Of a DNA stretch of 64,000 bases, positions 22,920-31,958 are shown piece after piece (within the stretch, counting starts at the first letter, position 1; the number at the start of each line of letters is the position of its first letter). Position numbers and translations under genes: made by a program. Origin of the DNA: Steroidobacteraceae bacterium (GTDB lineage: Bacteria; Pseudomonadota; Gammaproteobacteria; Steroidobacterales; Steroidobacteraceae); the NCBI GenBank assembly GCA_019634915.1, contig JAHCAN010000003.1, positions 1 to 64,000 of the forward strand, written 5' to 3'. Under the pieces are notes generated by a model. The model made no database searches, had not been told where the DNA came from, and worked only from the letters and a program-made list of their open reading frames with translations.

Positions 22920-24424
22920 TTCACGCCTCCCATCAGGCGCTTCGCGTACGGCGAGATCAGGAACATCACGATGCCGCCGATCGCGCCCCACCAGAAGATG
23001 CCGAGGAACTGGTTCGGCATCGCCGCGATGTTGTTCGGGTCGAACTCGCCGGCGAACTGGCCCGCGAGGTTGTTGCCGATCGCGGTGGCGAGGAACCACA
23101 CGCCGAGCGCCTGGCCGACGAAGCGTGTCGGCGCGAGCTTCGACATCGACGACAGGCCGACCGGCGACAGGCACAGCTCGCCGAAGGTGTGGAACAGGTA
23201 GGTGAAGACCAGCCAGGTCGGCAGCACCTTCTCGCCCGCGACGACGTACTGCGCGGCGAAGTACATCACGACGAAGCCGATGCCCATCAGCACGAGGCCG
23301 AGTGCGAACTTCACCGGCGCCGACGGATCGAGGTTGCGCTTGCCGAGCGCGACCCACAGCGCCGCGAAGACCGGCGAGAAGATGATGATGAACAGCGGAT
23401 TGACGTTTTGCAGTACGCCTGCCGGCATCAGCCAGCTGCCGATCTGGCGATCGGTGTGGCGGTCGGCGAAGATGTTCAGCGAGGCGCCGGCCTGCTCGAA
23501 GCCCGCCCAGAACATCACGCAGGCGATGAATAGCGCCAGCATCACGAGCACGCGCTTGCGCTCGACCGTCTCGAGGCCCGCGAAGAAGAGCATGTAGGCG
23601 AAGTAGCCGGCGGCAAATGCGCTGATCACCCAGAACGAGCTCTCGAGCAGATTGACCGGGTCGATGTGGATCATCCCGCCGATCGCGAGCAGCACGACGG
23701 CGACGATCACGGCAACCACCGCGGACACGACCCACCACGCCCGCTGCGTCGCCGCCGGTTCCGCGTGCGACATGCCGGGCTCGACGCCGGCATGCCCGAG
23801 GAAGTGACGCGTGGCCGCGAACTGGATCAGGCCGAGCAGCATGCCGATCGCCGGTGCGAGGAAGCCCATGCGCCAGCCATAGTGCGCGGCGAGGATCGGC
23901 ACGATCGTCGAGCCGAGGAAGGCGCCGAGATTGATGCCGGTATAGAAGATGTAGAACCCGGCGTCACGCCGCGAGCCGCCCTCGGGGTAGAGCTGCGCGA
24001 CGATCGCGCTGATGTTCGGCTTCAGCAGGCCGACGCCGAACACGATCAGCATCAGGCCAAGGAAGAACAGCTGCGTCGAACCGATGGCGAGCAGCCCGTT
24101 GCCGACCATGATCAGGATGCCGCCCCACCAGACCGCGCGCTGCGCGCCGGTCAGGCGGTCGGCGATCCAGCCGCCGGCGAGCGACAGCAGATAGGTGCCG
24201 GAGATGTACAGGCCGTAGATCGCATTGCCGGTGCGGTCGTCGATGCCGAGGCCGCCGCTGTCGATCGAGGCGATCAGGAACAGCACCAGGATCGCGCGCA
24301 TGCCGTAGTAGGTGAAGCGCTCCCACATCTCGGTGAAGAAGAGCGTGGCGAGGCCTCGCGGATGCCCGAAGAACCCCCTGCCCGAATCCCCTGCGACCAC
24401 CGTCGTCGTCATCGAATCAGCCAT
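22916..24424 (-). CDS. POT/PTR-family proton-coupled di/tripeptide transporter
   Basis: A 502-residue MFS transporter. The proton-coupling signature ExxERFxYYG is present as EMWERFTYYG near residue 35. The PTR2 motif is seen as FYIFYTGINLGAFLGS (about 155). A C-terminal FGELCLSPVGLS segment completes the family pattern. It imports small peptides. Translation is coupled to the downstream ACE-like peptidase by a 4-bp overlap. Confidence 0.95.
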   Translation of the reverse strand: MADSMTTTVVAGDSGRGFFGHPRGLATLFFTEMWERFTYYGMRAILVLFLIASIDSGGLGIDDRTGNAIYGLYISGTYLLSLAGGWIADRLTGAQRAVWWGGILIMVGNGLLAIGSTQLFFLGLMLIVFGVGLLKPNISAIVAQLYPEGGSRRDAGFYIFYTGINLGAFLGSTIVPILAAHYGWRMGFLAPAIGMLLGLIQFAATRHFLGHAGVEPGMSHAEPAATQRAWWVVSAVVAVIVAVVLLAIGGMIHIDPVNLLESSFWVISAFAAGYFAYMLFFAGLETVERKRVLVMLALFIACVMFWAGFEQAGASLNIFADRHTDRQIGSWLMPAGVLQNVNPLFIIIFSPVFAALWVALGKRNLDPSAPVKFALGLVLMGIGFVVMYFAAQYVVAGEKVLPTWLVFTYLFHTFGELCLSPVGLSSMSKLAPTRFVGQALGVWFLATAIGNNLAGQFAGEFDPNNIAAMPNQFLGIFWWGAIGGIVMFLISPYAKRLMGGVK

Positions 24425-24491
24425 GTTGGGCTCGCTTTATGTTGTATGGACGCCTGCGGCGCCGCGATGGCGCCCGAGTGTGAACGATGTT

Positions 24492-24509
24492 GCCTTGCGC
24501 CAGCAAGGC
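24492..24509 (-). terminator. Hairpin downstream of tatC
   Basis: A perfect 7-bp stem (GCCTTGC / GCAAGGC) with a 4-nt loop, 9 nt beyond the tatC stop and upstream of the POT gene on the same strand. No U-run follows, so termination would be weak or Rho-assisted. Confidence 0.4.
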
Positions 24510-24518
24510 GGGCGGGCC

Positions 24519-25265
24519 TCAGGCCGCTTCGCGCCGCATCCTCTGCATGATGCGCGCCATCACGAGGCCGCCCTCGTAGAGCAGGTACATCGGGATCGCC
24601 ATGATGCTCTGGGAAATGGCGTCGGGCGGCGTCAGGAACGCGGCGGCGACGAAGATGCCGATCAGCACGTAGCCGCGCGCCTTGGCCAGCTTCTCGACGC
24701 GCACGAGCCCCGCGAGCACGACGAGCACGACCGCGACCGGCATCTCGAACGCGACACCGAACGCGAAGAACATCGTCAGCGCGAAATCCATGTAGTTCGA
24801 GATGTCGGTCATCATCATGACGCCGGCCGGTGCCGTGTTCGCGAAGAACTGGAACATCACCGGGAACACCGCGACGTACGCGAACGCGGCGCCGGCGTAG
24901 AACAGCAGCACCGATGACACCAGCAGCGGCACCGCGAAGCGCCGTTCGCGCCGGTAGAGCCCCGGCGCGACGAACGCCCAGACCTGGTACAGCACGACCG
25001 GCATCGCGATGAACACCGCGACAAAGAACGCGAGCTTGAACGGCGTCATGAACGGCGAGATCACGCTGGTCGCGATCAGCGAGCCGCCCGTCGGCAGCTT
25101 GTCGAGCAGCGGCTGTGCGAGGAACGAGAAGATCTCGTCGGCGTAGAACGCGCACGGCGCGAACGCCACGATCACTGCGAGGAATGCCCGCAGCAGCCGG
25201 TCGCGCAGCTCGAGCAGGTGCGAGAGCAGCGTGCCCTCGGCGAGTCGCTCAGGCTCCTCGCTCAT
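24519..25265 (-). CDS. tatC: Twin-arginine translocase subunit TatC
   Basis: A 248-residue inner-membrane protein with six helices; it is the signal-peptide receptor for folded protein export. The conserved HLLELRDRLLRAFLAV N-terminus, YQVWAFVAPGLYRRER in the first periplasmic loop region and the C-terminal ADAIS-like LTPPDAISQSIMAIPMYLLYE are diagnostic. ATG 25265 begins MSEEPERLAEGTLLSHLLELRDR; the upstream in-frame Arg-rich extension lies inside tatB and is rejected. It overlaps tatB by 17 bp. Confidence 0.97.
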   Translation of the reverse strand: MSEEPERLAEGTLLSHLLELRDRLLRAFLAVIVAFAPCAFYADEIFSFLAQPLLDKLPTGGSLIATSVISPFMTPFKLAFFVAVFIAMPVVLYQVWAFVAPGLYRRERRFAVPLLVSSVLLFYAGAAFAYVAVFPVMFQFFANTAPAGVMMMTDISNYMDFALTMFFAFGVAFEMPVAVVLVVLAGLVRVEKLAKARGYVLIGIFVAAAFLTPPDAISQSIMAIPMYLLYEGGLVMARIMQRMRREAA

Positions 25266-25686
25266 GTTCCACGGGGGGCGTCGGTGCGGTGGACATCGCG
25301 GGCGTTGCGGCAGGTGTTGCCGGTGGCGGCGCGGTTGGCGATTCGGCAGGCGTCGCGCCGGCGTCCGTGACCGCCGGCTCTGCGTCCGGCTCGCTGCCCG
25401 CATCCGCGTGGCTCACGTCGGTGCGCGCCACGTCGTCGTCGGGCTGGTAGTACTTGTCGGTGTCCGGCGGTGGCGGCGAGGGAGGCGGTGCGGCCGCGGG
25501 CCTGCGGGTCGTCTCCTCGAGGATCGTCTCTTCCTCGAGCTGCTCGCGGAACTGGCGCGCCATCGCGCGCGCGCGGCCGAGCCAGCGCCCGAGCTGCGCG
25601 GCGACGCGCGGCAGCTTCTCGGGGCCGAGCACGATCAGTGCGAGCGCAAAGATCAGCAGCAGCTCGGTGAAGCCGACCTCGAACAT
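25249..25686 (-). CDS. tatB: Twin-arginine translocase subunit TatB
   Basis: A 145-residue protein with one N-terminal helix (MFEVGFTELLLIFALALIVLGPEKLP, with the TatB-type Glu in the helix), an amphipathic helix to about residue 55, then a long Pro/Ala/Asp-rich tail. TatB docks Tat substrates with TatC. The tail (about residues 60-145) is low-complexity and extends into the tatC start. Gene order tatA-tatB-tatC is standard. Confidence 0.95.
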   Translation of the reverse strand: MFEVGFTELLLIFALALIVLGPEKLPRVAAQLGRWLGRARAMARQFREQLEEETILEETTRRPAAAPPPSPPPPDTDKYYQPDDDVARTDVSHADAGSEPDAEPAVTDAGATPAESPTAPPPATPAATPAMSTAPTPPVEHERGA

Positions 25687-25707
25687 GGCGGCGGGTCGAA
25701 GCGCCGC

Positions 25708-25959
25708 TCAGGCGCCGGGGCCGGTCTTGCTCCCGGCGTCGCGCCTGGCGACCTCGGGGAACTCCGCATCCTTCTCGCCCGCGCGGATCTGCTTGACGTC
25801 GTCGTCGGCGTCCTGCCCGGCCTCGCCGTCGTTGACCGCCTTCTTGAAGCCACGTACCGCGGCGCCGAGATCCGAGCCGATCGTCCGCAGCTTCTTGGCG
25901 CCGAAAACGAGCAGCACCACCAGCAGGATGATGATCAGCTCGCGCATTCCAATACCCAT
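25708..25959 (-). CDS. tatA: Twin-arginine translocase subunit TatA
   Basis: An 83-residue pore-forming Tat subunit. The helix [37 protein letters not shown] shows the TatA pattern of a short helix, FGxKKL hinge and amphipathic helix. ATG 25959 is preferred over 25995 because it starts the canonical short MGIG N-terminus and has GAGG upstream. It leads the tatABC operon, 21 bp before tatB. Confidence 0.94.
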   Translation of the reverse strand: MGIGMRELIIILLVVLLVFGAKKLRTIGSDLGAAVRGFKKAVNDGEAGQDADDDVKQIRAGEKDAEFPEVARRDAGSKTGPGA

Positions 25960-25972
25960 GGGAACCTCGAAA

Positions 25973-25989
25973 TACGCAACTCTTGCGTA
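25973..25989 (-). terminator. Hairpin between dtd and tatA
   Basis: A perfect 7-bp inverted repeat TACGCAA-CTC-TTGCGTA, 14 bp upstream of tatA and 49 bp after dtd on the same strand. It could end dtd transcription or serve as an operator for the tat operon; no U-tract is present. Confidence 0.35.
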
Positions 25990-26038
25990 GTCCACCGATG
26001 ATAGGCCAAAAGACGCGTCGGAGCCGGGAAAGTTCAGC

Positions 26039-26485
26039 TCAGGCGGCGTGCGCCTCGAGCCAGAATGTGACGGGGCCGTCGTTTTCGAGCGCGACCTTCA
26101 TGTGGGCGCCGAACCGGCCGCTCGCGACGTCCGCGTGCCGCGCCCGCGCGGCGGCGACGAGCTGTTCGAACAACGCCTGCGCGAGCGCCGGTGCCGCGGC
26201 GGTACTGAAGCCCGCGCGGGCGCCCTTGCGGGTGTCGGCCGCGAGCGTGAACTGCGGCACGAGCAGCAGGCCGCCCCGTGTCTCGGTGAGCGAGCGGTTC
26301 ATGCGGCCCTCGTCGTCGGCGAAGATGCGATAGCCGAGCACGCGCTCGAGCAGGCGCTCGCCGGCCGCCGCGGTATCGCCGGCCTGTACGCCGACCAGCG
26401 CGAGGATGCCGGCCCCGATGCGCCCGACGATGCGGCCTTCGACGCTGACTGCGGCGAAATTGACGCGCTGTATCAGTGCGATCAT
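26039..26485 (-). CDS. dtd: D-aminoacyl-tRNA deacylase
   Basis: A 148-residue chiral proofreading enzyme that removes D-amino acids from tRNA. It begins [17 protein letters not shown] and carries the NxGPVT signature as [10 protein letters not shown] (about 135-144). The other universal motif, SQFTL, reads PQFTL here (about 77-81), with Pro replacing Ser, and the usual RPSF after it reads ARAGF. The codon is clearly CCG. The rest of the protein is normal, so activity is likely but the substitution deserves attention. Confidence 0.93.
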   Translation of the reverse strand: MIALIQRVNFAAVSVEGRIVGRIGAGILALVGVQAGDTAAAGERLLERVLGYRIFADDEGRMNRSLTETRGGLLLVPQFTLAADTRKGARAGFSTAAAPALAQALFEQLVAAARARHADVASGRFGAHMKVALENDGPVTFWLEAHAA

Positions 26486-26548
26486 GGCGGGCGCATCGTG
26501 CCATCCGTCCGCAGCGCGGGGAACCCGTGGTGGCCTTTTTCGCGCCCA

Positions 26549-26567
26549 AGCCGTAACATTTACGGCT
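26549..26567. promoter_or_regulatory. Perfect 19-bp palindrome upstream of the cytochrome gene
   Basis: AGCCGTAA-CAT-TTACGGCT: two exact 8-bp arms around a 3-bp centre, in the 102-bp divergent spacer between dtd and the cytochrome c gene. A -10-like TAACAT lies inside it. Size and symmetry suit a dimeric transcription factor, but I do not recognise the motif. Confidence 0.55.
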
Positions 26568-26587
26568 GTTTTACGCAGGGGTTTCCC

Positions 26588-27226
26588 ATGTCGACGCCCA
26601 CCCGGACCGCATTCGCTTTCGCACTCGCCGCATTCCTCGCAGGCGCGATGCACACGGCGGGCGCGGTCGACGGCGGCGATCCGGTGCGGGGCCAGCACCT
26701 CGCTTACACCTGCCTCGGTTGCCACGCGATCGAGGGCTACAAGAACGCCTATCCGACCTACAGCGTGCCGAAGCTGCGTGGCCAGCATGCCGAATACATC
26801 GCCACCGCACTGCGCGGTTATCGCTCCGGCGACCGCTCGCACGGGACGATGCATGCGCATGCGGCGTCGCTGACCGACCAGGAGATCGCCGACATCGCGG
26901 CCTATCTCGGCGGCGATGCGATCAAGCCGGCCGAGACCCCGCCGGCCGGGACCCCGCCGGAAGCCGCGCAGGTCTGTGTGGCCTGTCATGGCGCCGACGG
27001 CGTCGGCGTGCTGCCCGAATACCCGACGCTGGCCGGCCAGCATGTCGACTACCTCGAGCGCGCGCTCGAGGAGTACAAGAGCGGAGCGCGCAAGAATCCG
27101 ATCATGGCCGGCTTCGTCACGATGCTGAGCGCCGAGGACATGAAGACGCTCGCCGCGTACTACGGCAGCCAGCGGCCGAGCCTCGAGACGGTAAAGAAGC
27201 GCACGTCGCGCTTCAGCGCACGCTGA
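26588..27226 (+). CDS. Dihaem cytochrome c (c4-like)
   Basis: A 212-residue periplasmic electron carrier. A signal peptide (about residues 1-27, ending near AGAVDG) is followed by two class I cytochrome domains with haem motifs CLGCH (42-46) and CVACH (130-134). Met ligand candidates lie in HGTMHA and NPIMAGF. The tandem arrangement and length fit cytochrome c4, a donor to terminal oxidases. ATG 26588 follows a GCAGGGG Shine-Dalgarno-like stretch. Confidence 0.93.
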   Translation: MSTPTRTAFAFALAAFLAGAMHTAGAVDGGDPVRGQHLAYTCLGCHAIEGYKNAYPTYSVPKLRGQHAEYIATALRGYRSGDRSHGTMHAHAASLTDQEIADIAAYLGGDAIKPAETPPAGTPPEAAQVCVACHGADGVGVLPEYPTLAGQHVDYLERALEEYKSGARKNPIMAGFVTMLSAEDMKTLAAYYGSQRPSLETVKKRTSRFSAR

Positions 27227-27252
27227 CGTTCCAGGCTCGCTGAGGTTCCAGG
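27223..27252 (+). repeat. Short tandem duplication after the cytochrome gene
   Basis: CTGACGTTCCAGG (27223-27235) recurs as CTGAGGTTCCAGG (27240-27252), 17 bp apart, spanning the cytochrome stop codon. It is probably a local slippage duplication. Confidence 0.5.
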
Positions 27253-27265
27253 GCCGGCCGGCGCC

Positions 27266-29113
27266 TCAGGGCGGGTTGCCGGCGAAACGCTCGAGAAACG
27301 CCGCCGCCGTAATCATCCAAGCGTCGCGGTTCGCCTTGCGGCGAAACTCGTGCGCTTCGTCCTTCGCCGCGAGATACCACACTTCCGCACCGTTGCCGCG
27401 CGCGCCCGCGACGAGGCGCTCCGCCTCGTACGCCGACGCCAGCGTGTCCTGCACGCCCTGCACGACCAGCAGCGGCCGGCGCAGCGCGCGCGCGTTCGGG
27501 ATGCGCGCGAAGTTCACGACGCCGGCCAGATCGATGCCCGCGACGACGCGATCGGCGTACTGCGCGAGCGAGCCGAGCGCGACCTGCGCCCCCTGCGATT
27601 CGCCCATCAGCACGATCCGCGTGCGGTCGAGGTCGTGCTGCACGCCGATCCACACCAGCAGCGAGCCGATGTCGCGCACGGCATCCTCGCGCCGTGTGCC
27701 GTCGCCGAGCGATGCGAAGCCGCGGCCGTAACCCGGCGCGCCGCGCACGGTCGGTGCGATCACCACATAGCCGAGCACGTTCACCGCGAACTGCGTGAGC
27801 GCGTCGTATGCCGGCCGGTACTGCTCGCCCGGCCCGCTCGCGATGCGCACCAGCACCGGGTGCGGACCCGGCGTGCGCGGCCGGTAGACCCAGGCCGGCA
27901 GCATGCGCGCGCGGCCGTTGGCACGATCCCAGGTCGGAAAGCTGATCAGCTCCGGTGCGACGAGTTGCGCCGGATCGACCGGCCCGGTCTCGCTGTGGGT
28001 CCAGCGCGTGAGCACATTGTTCGCCGGCTCGTAGACCCAGGCATCGGCCGGCTGCGTCGCGCCGCCGGCAGTGAGCGCGAGCCGCGTGCCGGCGCGATCG
28101 AAGGCGAGATCGCCGATGCGGCCGGCGGGCAGGCCCTGCGGCGCGAGCTCGTTGCGCGCGAGCTGATCGAGCACCGTGAGCCGGCTCACGCCCGCGACGT
28201 TCGCGACGTAGGCGAGCCAGCGGCCGTCAGGCGAGACCGCGAAATCCTCGATGTCCCAAGGCACGGTATCGGTGATCACGCGCAGCGCGCCGGTCACCGG
28301 ATCGAGGTAATGCAGCTGCGCGAAATCGCCGGTGAGCGGCGCGACGAGATAGATGCCGCGGCCGTCCGGTGCGAAGCGGGCGAGCGTCACGCGCCGCGCC
28401 CCGGTTTCGAGGGCGATCGGCGTGATGCCGCCCGACTGCACGTCGGCGAAATACAGCTCGACCTGCTGCGAGGTCTCGTTCGCGAGCAGCAGGCGCGCGC
28501 CGTCCGGTGACCAGGCGAGCGGTCGCCAGTTCCTGAGGCCCGCCGCGACCAGCAGGCGCGGCACCGGTGCGCTGCCGCCCGGCTCGAAGGCGAGGATGTC
28601 CTGGTGCAGGCCGTCGGCCGCCGTGCCGGCGAACGCCACGGCGCGTCCGTCAGGCGAGCAGACGAGATCGGACGTCTGCATGCGCGGTGTCGCGATGCGC
28701 AGGCTCGTGCGGTCGGCGAGTCGCAGGGCGTGCAGTTGCGGCGCGGCGCCACCGGCGATGTAGGCCACGCCTTTCGCATCGGGCGCCGGCGAGGCCGCTG
28801 CGGCATCGACGGGCATATCGCCGAAGCTGAGCTGTTCGCGCGCGCCGAGCGGAGCCGCGACGCGGTGCAGCTGTTCGATGTCGCCGAAGCGCGTGGTCAC
28901 GAGCAGCGCGCCGTCCGGCAGCCAGCCGCGCGCGGTGGCCGAACGCGCGTGCAGCCACGGAGACAGGCGCTCGATGAGCGCCGGTGACGCGGCGGGCACA
29001 CCGTCGAGGATCAGCGTGCCGCGCTCTTCGCGGGCGGCGTGCAGAGGCGGGGCAAGACTGGCGGCCACGACGCCGAATGCGGCGATGGCCAGCGCGGGAA
29101 ATGGGCGATGCAT
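27266..29113 (-). CDS. S9-family (prolyl oligopeptidase) serine peptidase, exported
   Basis: A 615-residue protein with a signal peptide (ALAIAAFGVVAASLAPPLHA), a beta-propeller of TolB/PD40-type repeats (about 60-360, e.g. CSPDGRAVAF, WSPDGARLLL, VSPDGRWLAY) and a C-terminal alpha/beta hydrolase. The catalytic triad is predicted as Ser506 in MGESQGAQ, Asp in QGVQDTLAS and His in DEAHEF. It should cleave short peptides in the periplasm. Divergent from the NAD(P)-binding gene. Confidence 0.9.
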   Translation of the reverse strand: MHRPFPALAIAAFGVVAASLAPPLHAAREERGTLILDGVPAASPALIERLSPWLHARSATARGWLPDGALLVTTRFGDIEQLHRVAAPLGAREQLSFGDMPVDAAAASPAPDAKGVAYIAGGAAPQLHALRLADRTSLRIATPRMQTSDLVCSPDGRAVAFAGTAADGLHQDILAFEPGGSAPVPRLLVAAGLRNWRPLAWSPDGARLLLANETSQQVELYFADVQSGGITPIALETGARRVTLARFAPDGRGIYLVAPLTGDFAQLHYLDPVTGALRVITDTVPWDIEDFAVSPDGRWLAYVANVAGVSRLTVLDQLARNELAPQGLPAGRIGDLAFDRAGTRLALTAGGATQPADAWVYEPANNVLTRWTHSETGPVDPAQLVAPELISFPTWDRANGRARMLPAWVYRPRTPGPHPVLVRIASGPGEQYRPAYDALTQFAVNVLGYVVIAPTVRGAPGYGRGFASLGDGTRREDAVRDIGSLLVWIGVQHDLDRTRIVLMGESQGAQVALGSLAQYADRVVAGIDLAGVVNFARIPNARALRRPLLVVQGVQDTLASAYEAERLVAGARGNGAEVWYLAAKDEAHEFRRKANRDAWMITAAAFLERFAGNPP

Positions 29114-29146
29114 GCTGGTATGGTGACACACATGGGCAATGGAACG

Positions 29147-29953
29147 ATGACGCGCCGCGCGACGCTGGCGCTCGTGGTACTCGGGCTCAGCCTCGGCTGC
29201 GGCACGGTGCCGGCGACGGTGGCGGATGGTGCGACCGGCGCCGCGACCGACGCGGCCTCCGGCGACCTGGTGCTGGTGGTCGGTGCGACCGGCCGCACCG
29301 GTATTTATGCGGTCGAGCAACTCGTCGACCGCGGCTATCGCGTGCGCGCGCTGGTGCGCAATCCGGACAAGGCGCGCGCGGCCCTGCCCGCGGGTGTCGA
29401 CGTCGTCGTCGGTGACGTGCGCGATCCGGCGACGCTCGATCCGGCGATGCAGGGCGTGAAGTACGTGATCTCGGCGATCGGCGGCGGTGCCCGCAACACC
29501 GTGGCCGGCAACGGCCCGGAAGAGGTCGATCATCTCGGCAACGTGCATCTGGCCGACGCCGCGCAGCGCGCGGGCGTGGCGCAGTTCGTGCTCGTCTCCT
29601 CGGGCAGCGTGACGCACGCGGCCGACTACCCGGTGCCGTTCATGCGGCCGGTGCTCGCCGCGAAGCTGAAGAGCGAGGACTATCTGCGCGCGAGTGGCCT
29701 GCCATACACCGTCGTGCGCCCCGGCGCGCTGATCGACGAACCCACCGGGCCGGGCCACATCGTGCTGCGCCAGGGCGATGGCCCGCCGGGGCAGATCTCG
29801 CGCGTCGAACTGGCGCGGATCAGCGTGGCCGTGCTCGGCAGTGCCGCGGCGCTCGGCAAGACCTTCGAGGCGGCCGCCGAGGCCGGCGAAGCGGCCGGCG
29901 ACCTCGAGGCACTGTTCGCGGCGCTGCAGCCCGATCCGTCGCCGGCGCAATGA
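29147..29953 (+). CDS. NAD(P)-binding atypical SDR (NmrA-like)
   Basis: A protein of about 268 residues. A hydrophobic N-terminus with Cys (LGLSLGCG) suggests export, but it is a poor lipobox. A Rossmann fold follows with VVGATGRTGIYAVEQL and RNPDKARA, then DVVVGDVRDPATLD and VLVSSGSV, as in NmrA/YwnB-type proteins. The Tyr/Lys catalytic pair of classical SDRs is not obvious. ATG 29147 is chosen; ATG 29132 and 29120 are in frame. The stop overlaps the MBL gene (ATGA). Confidence 0.82.
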   Translation: MTRRATLALVVLGLSLGCGTVPATVADGATGAATDAASGDLVLVVGATGRTGIYAVEQLVDRGYRVRALVRNPDKARAALPAGVDVVVGDVRDPATLDPAMQGVKYVISAIGGGARNTVAGNGPEEVDHLGNVHLADAAQRAGVAQFVLVSSGSVTHAADYPVPFMRPVLAAKLKSEDYLRASGLPYTVVRPGALIDEPTGPGHIVLRQGDGPPGQISRVELARISVAVLGSAAALGKTFEAAAEAGEAAGDLEALFAALQPDPSPAQ

Positions 29954-30906
29954 CGCTGCCGCGCATGCGCGGGCCCGACGACATCACGGCGATCGACGCG
30001 GGCTACGTGCGCCCGCAGATGGCCGCGATCCACCTGATCGAACACGGCGGCCGCGTCGCGCTGGTCGATACCGGCACGTCGCACTCCGTGCCGGCCGTGC
30101 TCGCGGCGCTCGCGGCGCTCGGCCACGAACCGGGCGACGTCGAGCACGTGATCCTGACCCACGTGCACCTCGATCACGCGGGCGGCGCGGGCGCGCTGAT
30201 GCGCGTGCTGCCGAATGCGCGGCTCGCGGTGCACCCGCGCGGCGCACCACACATGATCGATCCGTCGAAGCTGGTCACCGCGTCGATCGTGGTCTACGGC
30301 GAGTCGCTCTATCGCGAGCTGTACGGCGAGATCCTGCCGATCGATGCGGCTCGCGTGCATGCGACCGCCGAGGGCGAGCAGCTGTCGCTCGCCGGCCGCG
30401 TGCTCGAGTTCTGGTTCACGCCCGGGCATGCGATGCATCACCAGGCGATCGTCGATCATGCCTCGCACACGGTGTTCACCGGCGACACCTTCGGCCTCTC
30501 GTATCGCGAGTTCGACACGGCGCGGGGCGCGTTCATCCTGCCGACGACGACGCCGACGCAGTTCGATCCGCAGCAGCTCGAGGACTCGGTCGCGCGCATC
30601 GCGGCCTACCGGCCGCGTGCGGTGCACCTGACCCATTACGCGCGCGTCACCGACGTCGAGCGGCTCGCCGCCGACATGATCGCGCAGGTGCGCGCCTGCG
30701 CCGCGCTCGCGCAGCGCCATGCGGACGATGCGGATCGCCGCGACCGCATCCGCGCCGGGCTGCGCGCGCTGCTGCTCGATCGCTCGCGCGAGCACGGCTG
30801 CACGATGAGCGAGGCGCGCTTCGATGAGCTGCTCGGCGCCGATCTCGACCTGAACGCCGACGGCCTCGTCGCCTGGCTCGAACGCAGCACACGCGGCCGG
30901 GCCTGA
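29950..30906 (+). CDS. Metallo-beta-lactamase-fold hydrolase
   Basis: A 318-residue cytosolic protein. The metal motif is HVHLDHAGG (about 74-82), with further ligand candidates in FTPGHAMHH and VFTGDTFG. The C-terminal third (about 225-318) is helical and Arg-rich, beyond the minimal fold. The substrate is unknown; relatives include thioesterases, glyoxalase II-like enzymes and lactonases. It overlaps the NAD(P)-binding gene by 4 bp. Confidence 0.88.
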   Translation: MTLPRMRGPDDITAIDAGYVRPQMAAIHLIEHGGRVALVDTGTSHSVPAVLAALAALGHEPGDVEHVILTHVHLDHAGGAGALMRVLPNARLAVHPRGAPHMIDPSKLVTASIVVYGESLYRELYGEILPIDAARVHATAEGEQLSLAGRVLEFWFTPGHAMHHQAIVDHASHTVFTGDTFGLSYREFDTARGAFILPTTTPTQFDPQQLEDSVARIAAYRPRAVHLTHYARVTDVERLAADMIAQVRACAALAQRHADDADRRDRIRAGLRALLLDRSREHGCTMSEARFDELLGADLDLNADGLVAWLERSTRGRA

Positions 30907-30934
30907 TGCCGGTCAGTGGCGCTAAGATGGCGCC

Positions 30935-31933
30935 ATGACCGCACCAGACACGTTCCGGGCTTACCGGATCCACGAAGAGAACCGCAAGGTCGTCGCGCGC
31001 TTCGAGCAGCTGACGCTCGACGACCTGTCGCCGGGCGAGGTCGTGATCCGCGTCTCGCACTCCGGCATCAATTACAAGGACGCGCTTGCCGCGACCGGCG
31101 CGGGCCGCATCCTGCGCCGCTATCCGCTGGTGGGCGGCATCGATCTGGCCGGCAGCGTCGAGTCATCGAGCGACCCGCGCTACGAGGCGGGCGACGCGGT
31201 GCTCGTCACCGGCTGCGGGCTGTCGGAGACCGTCGATGGGGGCTACACCGAGATCGCGCGCGTGAAGGGCGACGCGGTGATCCCGATGCCGGCGGGACAC
31301 GATGCGCTGAGCGCGATGACGCTCGGCACGGCGGGTTTCACGGCGGCACTCGCGATCCATCGCATGGAGCACAACGGCCAGACGCCGGCGCAGGGACCCG
31401 TGGTCGTCACCGGTGCGACTGGTGGTGTCGGCAGCCACGCGATCGACATGCTCGCGGGGCGCGGCTACGAGGTCGTCGCGGTCACCGGCAAGGCGCAGCA
31501 TGCGGACTACCTGCGCGCGCTCGGCGCCACCTCGGTGCTGCTGCGCCAGGAGATCGACTACGGATCGAAGCCGCTCGAGGCCGAGCGCTTCGCCGGGGCG
31601 ATCGACAACGTGGGCGGCGAGATGCTGACCTGGCTCACGCGCACGGTGGGTTTCCGCGGCAACATCGCGAGCATCGGGCTCGCCGGCAGCCCGAAGCTCG
31701 AGACCACGGTGATGCCGTTCATCCTGCGCGGCGTGAACCTGCTCGGCATCAATTCGTCGGCGACGCCGCGCGAGCTGCGGCTCGCGGTCTGGGCGCGCAT
31801 CGGCAGCGATCTCGCGCCGCGCCACCTCGAGCGTGTCCGCACGCGCATGATCGCGTTCGGCGAGCTGCCGGGCGCCTTCGCCGCGCTGCTCGAAGGCGGA
31901 GTCGTCGGCCGGACAGTCGTCTCGATCCGTTGA
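30935..31933 (+). CDS. acuI: Acryloyl-CoA reductase (AcuI/YhdH-type MDR oxidoreductase)
   Basis: A 332-residue zinc-independent medium-chain reductase. The N-terminus [20 protein letters not shown], the [13 protein letters not shown] segment and NADPH-binding [18 protein letters not shown] are typical of the YhdH/YhfP group. AcuI reduces acryloyl-CoA to propionyl-CoA. The gene lies just upstream of prpB and prpC, which consume propionyl-CoA, so AcuI function is plausible though other enoyl substrates remain possible. A TAAGAT hexamer ends 6 nt before the ATG. Confidence 0.85.
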   Translation: MTAPDTFRAYRIHEENRKVVARFEQLTLDDLSPGEVVIRVSHSGINYKDALAATGAGRILRRYPLVGGIDLAGSVESSSDPRYEAGDAVLVTGCGLSETVDGGYTEIARVKGDAVIPMPAGHDALSAMTLGTAGFTAALAIHRMEHNGQTPAQGPVVVTGATGGVGSHAIDMLAGRGYEVVAVTGKAQHADYLRALGATSVLLRQEIDYGSKPLEAERFAGAIDNVGGEMLTWLTRTVGFRGNIASIGLAGSPKLETTVMPFILRGVNLLGINSSATPRELRLAVWARIGSDLAPRHLERVRTRMIAFGELPGAFAALLEGGVVGRTVVSIR

Positions 31934-31940
31934 CGGTTCG

Positions 31941-31958
31941 CGGCCCGCCGGGGGGCCG
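31941..31958 (+). terminator. GC hairpin after acuI
   Basis: A stem CGGCCC / GGGCCG with a 6-nt loop, 7 nt after the acuI stop. A TACAAT hexamer at 31967-31972 just beyond it may start prpB transcription with a 35-nt leader. No U-tract is present. Confidence 0.4.
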
